Source of the DNA: Lachnospiraceae bacterium
GTDB lineage: Bacteria > Bacillota > Clostridia > Lachnospirales > Lachnospiraceae
Assembly: GCA_015056865.1 (NCBI GenBank)
Contig: SVFM01000001.1
Location: 1-64,000, forward strand
Length of the DNA stretch: 64,000 nt
Reading direction: 5' to 3'
Shown here: piece after piece, positions 57,335 through 64,000 of the stretch
Numbering within the stretch: position 1 is the first letter of the stretch
Layout: each line of letters begins with the position of its first letter
Position numbers and translations under genes: made by a program
Notes under the pieces: generated by a model
The model's database searches: none
Told to the model about the DNA's origin: nothing
What the model saw: only the letters and a program-made list of their open reading frames with translations

Positions 57335-57555
57335 AATACATTGTTCTTATTATATTTCCAAAGAGGATTCCGGTCAATATATTTCATAAATTAATGGGTG
57401 ACAAGAACTTGACAGGGGTGTAAAAATTAATAGGGACATTATTTAAAAAATATGGCAGAAATATCAGTAAACAGTTATTGACAAACCCCTTAAAAAGGTA
57501 TAGAGTTAGGAAAAAATCGGTATTTTTTACTGTTTATTCTAAGGAGGAATATATT

Positions 57556-58905
57556 ATGCTCAAAAACGAGTATCTGAAAAGAGTTTATGCGGATGTAGAG
57601 AAAAGAAACCCCAATGAGCCGGAGTTCTTGCAGGCTGTTATGGAGGTGTTTATATCTCTGGAACCTGTGATCGAGCAGAATCACAAATTTGAGAAGGCGG
57701 GAGTGATCGAACGTATGGTAGAGCCTGAGCGGCAGGTGTTTTTCCGGGTTCCCTGGATGGATGATAAGGGACAAGTTCAGGTAAACCGCGGTTTTCGTGT
57801 ACAGTTTAACTCTGCTATTGGCCCTTATAAGGGAGGAATTCGTTTCCATCCTACAGTGAATGCTTCTATTATTAAATTCCTTGGATTTGAGCAGACCTTT
57901 AAGAATAGCTTGACCGGTCTTCCAATGGGCGGCGGTAAGGGTGGTTCCGACTTCGATCCCAGAGGCAAGAGCGATGCGGAAGTGATGCGGTTTTGTCAGA
58001 GCTTTATGATCGAGCTTTCCAAGCATATTGGTGCAGATACGGATGTGCCTGCAGGCGACCTGGGCGTAGGTGCCAGAGAGATCGGCTATATGTACGGACA
58101 GTACAAGAGACTGCGCAACGAATTTACGGGCGTGTTTACCGGTAAGGGACGTTCCTACGGTGGCTCTCTGATCCGTCCTGAGGCTACAGGATATGGTGCA
58201 GTTTATTATACAGAAGAAATGCTGAAGAGTTTCGGTGAGTCTATCAAGGGCAAGACCTTTGCGGTTTCCGGATTTGGTAATGTGGCCTGGGGTACTGTGA
58301 AGAAGCTTGCGGAGCTGGGCGGTAAGGTTGTGACCATCTCCGGACCGGATGGATACATTTACGACAAGGATGGCGTATCCACCGAAGAGAAGATCAATTT
58401 TATGCTGGAGATGAGAGCTTCCGGACACGATCGTGTGAAGGATTATGCGGATAAGTTTGGCGTGGAATACTTTGAGGGACAGAAACCCTGGGGTGTGAAG
58501 GTAGATGTGATCATGCCCTGCGCTACCCAGAATGAAGTGGGGATGGAAGAGGCAGAAAAGATTGTAGCCAACGGCGTAAAATATTATGTGGAAGTTTCCA
58601 ATATGCCTACAACAAACCAGGCGGCTGCATATCTGAAGGCCAATGGTGTGGTGGTTGCACCTTCCAAGGCAGTGAATGCAGGCGGTGTTGCAGTTTCCGG
58701 CCTTGAGATGAGTCAGAATTCCATGAAATATAGCTGGACTGCAGAAGAGGTAGATGCAAAGCTTCATCAGATCATGGAGGATATTTATCACAACTCCTAT
58801 GAGGCTGCCAAGAAATACGGCATGGAGGGTGATTTGGTTGCCGGTGCAAACATTGCAGGCTTTGAGAAAGTTGCTGAGGCCATGATCGCCCAGGGTATTG
58901 TGTAG
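57556..58905 (+). CDS. gdhA: NADP-dependent glutamate dehydrogenase (hexameric)
   Basis: 449 residues. IGPYKGGIRFHPTVN, PMGGGKGGSDFDPRGKSD (catalytic Lys near 126), PAGDLGVGAREIG and the GFGNVAWG Rossmann turn are canonical for the small hexameric enzymes. It makes glutamate from 2-oxoglutarate and ammonia. AAGGAGG lies before the ATG at 57556; a longer frame upstream has no support. A TTGACA is at 57478-57483 without a well-spaced -10. Confidence 0.95.
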   Translation: MLKNEYLKRVYADVEKRNPNEPEFLQAVMEVFISLEPVIEQNHKFEKAGVIERMVEPERQVFFRVPWMDDKGQVQVNRGFRVQFNSAIGPYKGGIRFHPTVNASIIKFLGFEQTFKNSLTGLPMGGGKGGSDFDPRGKSDAEVMRFCQSFMIELSKHIGADTDVPAGDLGVGAREIGYMYGQYKRLRNEFTGVFTGKGRSYGGSLIRPEATGYGAVYYTEEMLKSFGESIKGKTFAVSGFGNVAWGTVKKLAELGGKVVTISGPDGYIYDKDGVSTEEKINFMLEMRASGHDRVKDYADKFGVEYFEGQKPWGVKVDVIMPCATQNEVGMEEAEKIVANGVKYYVEVSNMPTTNQAAAYLKANGVVVAPSKAVNAGGVAVSGLEMSQNSMKYSWTAEEVDAKLHQIMEDIYHNSYEAAKKYGMEGDLVAGANIAGFEKVAEAMIAQGIV

Positions 58906-58921
58906 TTTTAGAATGGAGGCT

Positions 58922-58957
58922 CGGAATTCAATTTCTGAATTCCGGGTCCTTTTTTGA
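58922..58957 (+). terminator. Terminator of gdhA
   Basis: CGGAATTCA pairs with TGAATTCCG around a 5-nt loop, followed by GGTCCTTTTTTG. Confidence 0.85.
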
Positions 58958-58981
58958 TTTACAGGAATGATTCGCAGGCGG

Positions 58982-59008
58982 AGAATTTCGTTTCACGAAA
59001 TTCTTTTT
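58982..59008 (+). terminator. Second tandem terminator upstream of fkp
   Basis: AGAATTTCGT and ACGAAATTCT form a 10-bp stem with a 3-nt loop, directly followed by five Ts. It isolates the next transcription unit. Confidence 0.8.
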
Positions 59009-59030
59009 GACGTTAAAAGGACAATATTGA

Positions 59031-59059
59031 TGGACAGAATCCAATTTATCTTTTATAAT
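59031..59059 (+). promoter_or_regulatory. Sigma-A promoter of the fucokinase gene
   Basis: TGGACA (59031-59036), 17-bp spacer, TATAAT (59054-59059). It supports the downstream ATG at 59096 as the translation start. Confidence 0.75.
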
Positions 59060-59095
59060 AATTGGAAAGAAAAGTATAAAGCAGGGGCAGAGTCA

Positions 59096-62077
59096 ATGCA
59101 GCATTTATTTTTACAGCAAAGCTATTTAGATTGTTATGAGTCGTATGAGAAAAATTTGCACAGCGGTACGGTTATAGGCTGGGATTATGTGGTGCTGACT
59201 GCATCCAATGAGGGACAGGCTAAGGGTTACAGAGAACAGATTGCATATCGCTTGGAGCAAAACCGCCTTTCTGACCGCACCAAGTACGTGGTTCTTCCTG
59301 ATCCGGATGGTAAGCGGGTGGGTTCCGGTGGGGCAACACTCAATGTGCTTAGATATATTGCTCAGGAGGAGAAGGGGCAGGAGGATCCCTTTGCCGGCAA
59401 GAGAATTTTGGTCATTCATTCCGGCGGGGACAGTAAAAGGGTGCCCCAGTACAGTGCCTGCGGCAAGTTGTTTTCTCCCGTCCCCAGGTGTCTGCCGGAT
59501 GGCAGTCCCTCTACCCTGTTTGATGAGTTTATCATTGGCATGGCGGGGGTGGCAGGCAGGTTAAAGGAAGGGATGCTGGTGCTGTCGGGAGATGTGTTGC
59601 TTTTGTTTAATCCGTTACAGATCGATTTTACCTTTACCGGAGCGGCAGCCCTGTCCATCAAGGAACCTGTAGCTGTAGGAAAAAATCATGGAGTTTTTTT
59701 GAGTGATGGCAGGGAGTATGTAGGACGTTTCCTGCACAAGCAGTCAGAGGAAAGCCTGATGCGGCTTGGAGCAGTGAATGACCGCGGCATGGTGGATCTG
59801 GATACCGGGGCGGTAGCCATGGATATCTCTCTGATGCATGCACTTTATTCCCTGGTATGTAAAGATGGAACGTTCAGCCGGGAAAGGTTTGAAACCTTTG
59901 TCAATGAAAAGGCAAGGATTAGTTTTTATGGAGATTTTTTATATCCTCTGGCAGGAGAGTCCGGATATGAGGATTATCTGCAAGAAGCAGCAGAAGGAGA
60001 AATTTGTCCGGAGCTGTTAGCGTGCCGGAAGGAGATCTGGGAGGCTTTGCACAGTTATCAGATGCGTCTGATCAGTCTTTCACCGGCGGAGTTTATACAC
60101 TTTGGGACAACCGGTGAATTGCTGCGCCTGATGACCAGAGAGGTGGAGGATTATAGCTTCCTGGGATGGAGCAGGTCAGTTTTGTGCAATATAGCCAGGG
60201 CAGATCTGGCATCTTACAACAGTATGTTGGAGGAGGATGCTCAGATCGGACCTTTCGTATATACTGAGAACTGTCATATACACCCAGGTGTGAAGGTAGG
60301 AGCGGGCAGTATTGTGTCCGGTCTGGAATTAGGTAGTGAAAAAGGAGAGAAGATAGAGATCCCTGCAGGCGTGGTGCTTCACGGCCTGATTTTGCAGGGT
60401 GGAAAGTATGTGGTCAGAATTTATCCGGTGGATGCCAATCCCAAGGAAGCCTGCAGGAAATATCTGGCTAAGGAAATTGCAGAGATGGTGGGAGAAGATA
60501 TGCCGCTGTGGGAGGCACCTTTGTATCCTGTGTGCCGGGATATGGGAAGCGCGGTGACAGGTGCTTTGGTCAGCTGGCGTGTGATGCAGGGCCAGGCTGA
60601 TGGAGAGGAGCTGACATGGTGGTCTCAGCAGGACAGAATCAGTCTGCGGGAAAGTTACGGCCGGGAGGACAGCGAACTTTATTTGAAATGGGTTCATGAT
60701 CTGGAAGAACGGATCCGGGTAAAATGTTTTGCGGATCAGTTGATGAAACAGATCCCTTGGAACCAGGCACTTGCCGCATTTGGAGATCGGGGGATCACAG
60801 AAAATCAGAAGCAGTTACTGGAGCAATTGGCCCAGAACGGGGAATTCTCCCTGAAGATGAGAATATATTATGCGTTGATGCAGTATGAAAATATGACCGG
60901 TGGTTGTGGAGAAACCTATGGGGCCCTTTGCTTTGGGGCCATTCGGGAGCATGTTTGTAAGGACATGACAGTTGGTCTGCAAACCAAAGGCAAATATCGG
61001 ATCTGCCGGGAAGAGGTCCATGTGGAACTGCCCCTGCGGGTGAATTGGGGAGGCGGCTGGTCTGATACACCGCCCCACTGTATAGAGCAGGGGGCAGCAG
61101 TGCTGAATGCCGCGGTGAAGATTAAAGGAATTTATCCTGTGCAGGTGACTGCCAGAAGATTGGACGAATATAAAATTGTGATGACCAGTGAGGATGTGGG
61201 TGCTTACGGAGAGGCCTATACCACAGAAGAAATACAAAACTGTGGCAATCCTTATGATCCCTTTGCACTGCATAAGGCTGCCTTGTTGGCCTGCGGCCTG
61301 ATCCCCAGGAAGGGTGGCTGCCTGGAGGAGATCTTAAAGGAACTGGGCGGCGGTATCTTTTTATCCACCCAGGTGGTAGGCATTCCCAAAGGTTCCGGAC
61401 TTGGCACCAGCAGTATTTTGGCAGGGGCCTGTGTCAAAGCTCTGTCCCAGCTGGTAGGAGAAGAACTTCCCGCCAAAGAAATTTATTCTGTGGTTTCCGG
61501 GCTGGAGCAGCTGATGAGCACTGGGGGAGGCTGGCAGGATCAGGTGGGTGGACTGACAGGAGGAATTAAGTTCTGCACTTCCGGACCGGGGGCTAAGCAG
61601 GAGATCAAGGTCGAACAGGTGGAGGTGGCACCGGAGACTATGGAAGAATTGTCTCGGCGCTTTGCACTGATCTACACAGGACAGCGCAGACTGGCACGCA
61701 ATTTGCTCAGGGAAGTGGTTGGCAATTATATCGGCAGCAGGCCGGAGTCCTTGGAGGTGTTGTTCCGCATTCAACGGATTGCAGCTTTGATGCGGTTTGA
61801 ATTGGAGAAGGGTAATATCGATCAGTTGGCACAGCTGTTTAATGAACACTGGTGCTTCTCTAAAAAATTGGATGAAGGTTCCAGCAACACTTGTATCGAG
61901 CAGATATTCCGGGCTTGTGAAGATCTGATCGACGGTCGGTTTATTGCAGGGGCAGGCGGTGGAGGTTTTCTGCAGGTTATTCTGAAGAAACATGTTTCTA
62001 AGGAGCAATTGCAGCAGCGTTTGTCTGAGGTGTTCCAGGACAGTGGTGTGGCAGTATGGGAGTGTGAATTTTGTTAA
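59096..62077 (+). CDS. fkp: Bifunctional L-fucokinase / GDP-fucose pyrophosphorylase
   Basis: 993 residues, near the length of the Bacteroides Fkp enzyme. The N-terminal half is a nucleotidyltransferase (VGSGGATLNVLRYI near 76, RVPQYSACGKLFSPVP) joined to a left-handed beta-helix (GPFVYTENCHIHPGVKVGAGSIVSG). The C-terminal half is a GHMP kinase with LRVNWGGGWSDTPPH near 647 and the ATP loop PKGSGLGTSSILAG near 763. It phosphorylates free L-fucose and then makes GDP-fucose. The ATG at 59096 is chosen because a promoter lies just before it; ATGs upstream sit in the promoter or terminator. Confidence 0.9.
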   Translation: MQHLFLQQSYLDCYESYEKNLHSGTVIGWDYVVLTASNEGQAKGYREQIAYRLEQNRLSDRTKYVVLPDPDGKRVGSGGATLNVLRYIAQEEKGQEDPFAGKRILVIHSGGDSKRVPQYSACGKLFSPVPRCLPDGSPSTLFDEFIIGMAGVAGRLKEGMLVLSGDVLLLFNPLQIDFTFTGAAALSIKEPVAVGKNHGVFLSDGREYVGRFLHKQSEESLMRLGAVNDRGMVDLDTGAVAMDISLMHALYSLVCKDGTFSRERFETFVNEKARISFYGDFLYPLAGESGYEDYLQEAAEGEICPELLACRKEIWEALHSYQMRLISLSPAEFIHFGTTGELLRLMTREVEDYSFLGWSRSVLCNIARADLASYNSMLEEDAQIGPFVYTENCHIHPGVKVGAGSIVSGLELGSEKGEKIEIPAGVVLHGLILQGGKYVVRIYPVDANPKEACRKYLAKEIAEMVGEDMPLWEAPLYPVCRDMGSAVTGALVSWRVMQGQADGEELTWWSQQDRISLRESYGREDSELYLKWVHDLEERIRVKCFADQLMKQIPWNQALAAFGDRGITENQKQLLEQLAQNGEFSLKMRIYYALMQYENMTGGCGETYGALCFGAIREHVCKDMTVGLQTKGKYRICREEVHVELPLRVNWGGGWSDTPPHCIEQGAAVLNAAVKIKGIYPVQVTARRLDEYKIVMTSEDVGAYGEAYTTEEIQNCGNPYDPFALHKAALLACGLIPRKGGCLEEILKELGGGIFLSTQVVGIPKGSGLGTSSILAGACVKALSQLVGEELPAKEIYSVVSGLEQLMSTGGGWQDQVGGLTGGIKFCTSGPGAKQEIKVEQVEVAPETMEELSRRFALIYTGQRRLARNLLREVVGNYIGSRPESLEVLFRIQRIAALMRFELEKGNIDQLAQLFNEHWCFSKKLDEGSSNTCIEQIFRACEDLIDGRFIAGAGGGGFLQVILKKHVSKEQLQQRLSEVFQDSGVAVWECEFC

Positions 62078-62604
62078 TGGAAAAGGGAATTTATACACAG
62101 GACGGTATTTATCTTCGCCTGATGAGGGAAGAGGATACAGAGGATATTGTGCGCTGGCGAAACAGTGATGCGGTGCGGCAGAGATTTATTTACAGGGGTA
62201 TTTTTACTGAGGAGACACACCGCAATTGGATACGTACAATGGTGGAACCGGGCAAAGTGGTGCAGGCCATGATCTGTGAAAGCGCCACAGACAAGGCCGT
62301 GGGATCCGTGTATATCCGGGATATAGACCGGACCCACAGCAAGGGTGAGTACGGAATCTTTATAGGGGAAGATTCGGCCAGAGGCAGAGGAATCGGAACT
62401 GCTGCGGCCAGGCTTATGATCCGTTATGCCTTTGAAGAACTGGGGCTACACCGCTTGTTTTTGCGTGTGCTGGCTGACAATGTGCAGGCTATTTCCAGCT
62501 ATGAAAAAGCCGGATTTCAAAGAGAGGCCTATTTGAGGGAAGATGTTTTTCTGGATGGTAAGTATCAGGATGTGATCCTGATGGCGATAATCAATAAGAG
62601 GTGA
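62077..62604 (+). CDS. RimJ/RimL-type GNAT acetyltransferase
   Basis: 175 residues. An N-terminal YLRLMREEDTEDIVRWRN, the acetyl-CoA-binding GEDSARGRGIGTAAARLMI loop and LHRLFLRVLADNVQAISSYEKAGF match the family that includes nucleotide-sugar N-acetyltransferases such as PseH. With fkp upstream and glycan genes downstream it may acetylate an amino sugar. The stop of fkp overlaps its start by one base. Confidence 0.82.
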   Translation: MEKGIYTQDGIYLRLMREEDTEDIVRWRNSDAVRQRFIYRGIFTEETHRNWIRTMVEPGKVVQAMICESATDKAVGSVYIRDIDRTHSKGEYGIFIGEDSARGRGIGTAAARLMIRYAFEELGLHRLFLRVLADNVQAISSYEKAGFQREAYLREDVFLDGKYQDVILMAIINKR

Positions 62605-62611
62605 GCAGTAA

Positions 62612-63550
62612 ATGAAAAAGGTAAGTTTTGTGATCCCGTGCTACCGATCAGAGCACACCATTGGTCATGTAATAAAAGAGATTGATGATACCATGCAAGA
62701 GCTCAATCGTTTTGAGTATGAGATCATTTTGGTCAATGACTGTTCTCCGGATGGAACCTTCCTTGCGATCCGGAAATTGTGTGAAGAAAAAAAGTATATT
62801 AAGGGAATCAATTTTGCGAAAAACTTTGGCCAGCATGCTGCACTGATGGCAGGCCTTCGTCACGCTCAGGGAGATTATGTGGTCTGCCTGGATGACGATG
62901 GACAGACGCCGGCAGATGAGGTTGGTAAATTGCTTAATAAGCTGGAGGAGGGATACGATGCAGTATATGCCTCTTACGGGCATAAGAAGCATTCCCTGTT
63001 TCGCAATCTAGGCAGCCGGGTGAATGACTGGATGACCAGGGTGATGCTGGGGAAACCCAAGGAGCTTTTTATTTCCAGTTATTTTGCGGTGCAGCGGTAT
63101 ATCGTGGATGACATGATCCGTTATGAAAACTCATATCCCTATGTGATCGGTCTGGTGTTACGGGCCACCAAAAATATTACCAACGTGCCGGTACAGCATA
63201 GAGAACGGGAGGAAGGACGCTCCGGTTATACCATGAAAAAGCTGTTGGGGCTATGGTTTAATGGGTTTACCGCCTTTTCTGTGAAACCGCTGCGGATCGC
63301 TACCTGCATTGGGATCATTTGTGCCGGAGCCGGTTTTGCTTACGGTATCTATACGGTCATCAAGAAATTTGTAAATCCGAATGTGCCACTGGGCTTTAGC
63401 TCCATGATGGCAGCCATCGTATTCTTGGGTGGAATGGTCATGGTGATGCTGGGACTGATCGGTGAATACATTGGAAGAATCTATATCAGCATGAACAATT
63501 CTCCTCAGTATGTGATCCGGGAACGGATCAATATCGAGAAGGAGCTGTAA
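62612..63550 (+). CDS. GtrB/DPM1-like family 2 glycosyltransferase
   Basis: 312 residues. VSFVIPCYRSEHTIGHV and VNDCSPDGT start the GT-A domain; CLDDDGQTP supplies the DxD-type motif; QHREREEGRSGYTMKKL leads to two C-terminal membrane helices (IGIICAGAGFAYGIY and FLGGMVMVMLGLIGEYIGRIY). Such enzymes attach a sugar to undecaprenyl phosphate for later transfer outside. It is 7 bp after the GNAT gene and 18 bp before the last membrane protein, so they form one unit. Confidence 0.9.
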   Translation: MKKVSFVIPCYRSEHTIGHVIKEIDDTMQELNRFEYEIILVNDCSPDGTFLAIRKLCEEKKYIKGINFAKNFGQHAALMAGLRHAQGDYVVCLDDDGQTPADEVGKLLNKLEEGYDAVYASYGHKKHSLFRNLGSRVNDWMTRVMLGKPKELFISSYFAVQRYIVDDMIRYENSYPYVIGLVLRATKNITNVPVQHREREEGRSGYTMKKLLGLWFNGFTAFSVKPLRIATCIGIICAGAGFAYGIYTVIKKFVNPNVPLGFSSMMAAIVFLGGMVMVMLGLIGEYIGRIYISMNNSPQYVIRERINIEKEL

Positions 63551-63568
63551 TAGAAAGGAGAGTAGGGA

Positions 63569-64000
63569 ATGAGAAAGCTGCTGGGCAAAAGGAATACTGT
63601 TATCATATATGGATTGGTATTATGTGTGCTGGCGGCTATTACAGTGATCTGTCCGCCCTACTACTCTATGAACGATGATGTTATGATGAAAAGCATTCTG
63701 TCAGGTACCTATACGGGAGTGCCTGATGGACATGCAGTTTATATGAAATATCCTCTTACCGGTTTGATAAGCCTGTTGTACCGTTTAACCGGGGCTGTAT
63801 CTTGGTTCGATCTGTTTATGGCGGGAAGTCTGTGGATTTCAATAGGGGCAGTGATCACCAGGACTTTAAAGAAAACAGCCGGGTGTGTAAGAGAGAAGAA
63901 AATCCTTCTGGTCAGTGCAGCTGCCAGTTTATGTGTGGCCCTATTTTTTCCCCAGTTGCTCACCATGCACTATACCTTGGTAGCAGCCATTGTGGGGAGC
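63569..64000 (+). CDS. Multi-pass membrane protein, 5' part only
   Basis: Runs off the right edge after 144 residues. GAAAGGAGAG precedes the ATG. It has hydrophobic segments near 9-28, 70-105 and 110-144 and a luminal-type loop YYSMNDDVMMKSILSGTYTG that recalls GT-C-type glycosyltransferase or GtrC-like membrane proteins in Lachnospiraceae. Coupling to a GtrB-like enzyme supports transfer of a lipid-linked sugar to a surface polymer, but the C-terminus is needed to decide. Confidence 0.6.
   Translation, partial: MRKLLGKRNTVIIYGLVLCVLAAITVICPPYYSMNDDVMMKSILSGTYTGVPDGHAVYMKYPLTGLISLLYRLTGAVSWFDLFMAGSLWISIGAVITRTLKKTAGCVREKKILLVSAAASLCVALFFPQLLTMHYTLVAAIVGS

Noticed and set aside
57490-58791. 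Long 433-codon frame opposite gdhA
   Set aside because: It lies wholly antisense to a clear enzyme, has His/Leu/Ile-rich composition typical of a shadow frame and no ribosome site.

Overview
The window looks like the chromosome of an anaerobic, spore-forming gut Clostridia, most likely a Lachnospiraceae. The reasons are the gene content (SpoIIID behind a sigma-E-type promoter, a SPOCS/LysM spore-envelope protein, DUF1934, PrcB-type and repeat lipoproteins), strong AGGAGG ribosome sites, frequent TTG/GTG starts, and moderate GC with AT-rich accessory patches. I saw no rRNA, tRNA, CRISPR array or complete insertion sequence.

Layout. 1-9.9 kb: surface and glycan region. It holds the 3' end of a repeat-rich surface protein, two glycosyltransferases and a Wzx-like flippase, then a compact DHH phosphoesterase / nucleotidyltransferase / histidine-phosphatase trio. 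Two paralogous lipoproteins built of tandem TWEEYEAL-type repeats bracket part of it. 10-15 kb: small accessory island rich in toxin-antitoxin parts (GNAT pair, RelB without a toxin, MqsA-Panacea antitoxin with a truncated partner, AAA-DUF4143 ATPase between 45-bp direct repeats, RelB-PIN pair). 15-18.7 kb: plsC and a clan-GH-D-like glycosidase divergent from a cytoplasmic GH29 alpha-L-fucosidase, with three direct repeats between them. 18.7-37.6 kb: mostly core genes (pyrC-pyrK-pyrD, SPOCS protein, ispE-GntR, murI, DUF1934, cls, FKBP lipoprotein, asnS, NlpC/P60 hydrolase, nagA-ROK). 37.7-46.7 kb: membrane acyltransferases, spoIIID, ferredoxin-nitroreductase, an amino-acid ABC transporter, purC and a GMP synthase with a reduced glutaminase domain. 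46.7-52.5 kb: PD-(D/E)XK-like protein, gene remnants, a Sel1 double-AAA+ ATPase and an epimerase. 52.6-57.3 kb (minus strand): DHHW/MBOAT O-acylation pair, a lipoprotein, and an ECF sigma factor with a putative anti-sigma. 57.5-64 kb: gdhA, bifunctional fucokinase/GDP-fucose pyrophosphorylase, GNAT, GtrB-like glycosyltransferase and a truncated membrane protein.

How parts fit. The cytoplasmic fucosidase can release fucose, and the FKP enzyme can turn free fucose into GDP-fucose for the neighbouring glycan genes. The ECF sigma gene and the lipoprotein upstream of the O-acylation pair share a bipartite promoter-like motif with identical spacing, which suggests one small envelope regulon.

Most notable observations: the amino-acid binding protein at 40262-41035 has its two halves in swapped order relative to the family, as in a natural circular permutation; two long intergenic inverted repeats (23.5 and 29.3 kb) have unrelated arms but a shared loop motif; a PD-(D/E)XK-family gene at 19.5 kb appears to have ACG where its start codon should be; and several toxin-antitoxin or kinase genes survive only as remnants. 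All identifications come from reading the sequence and recalled family knowledge; no database search was run.
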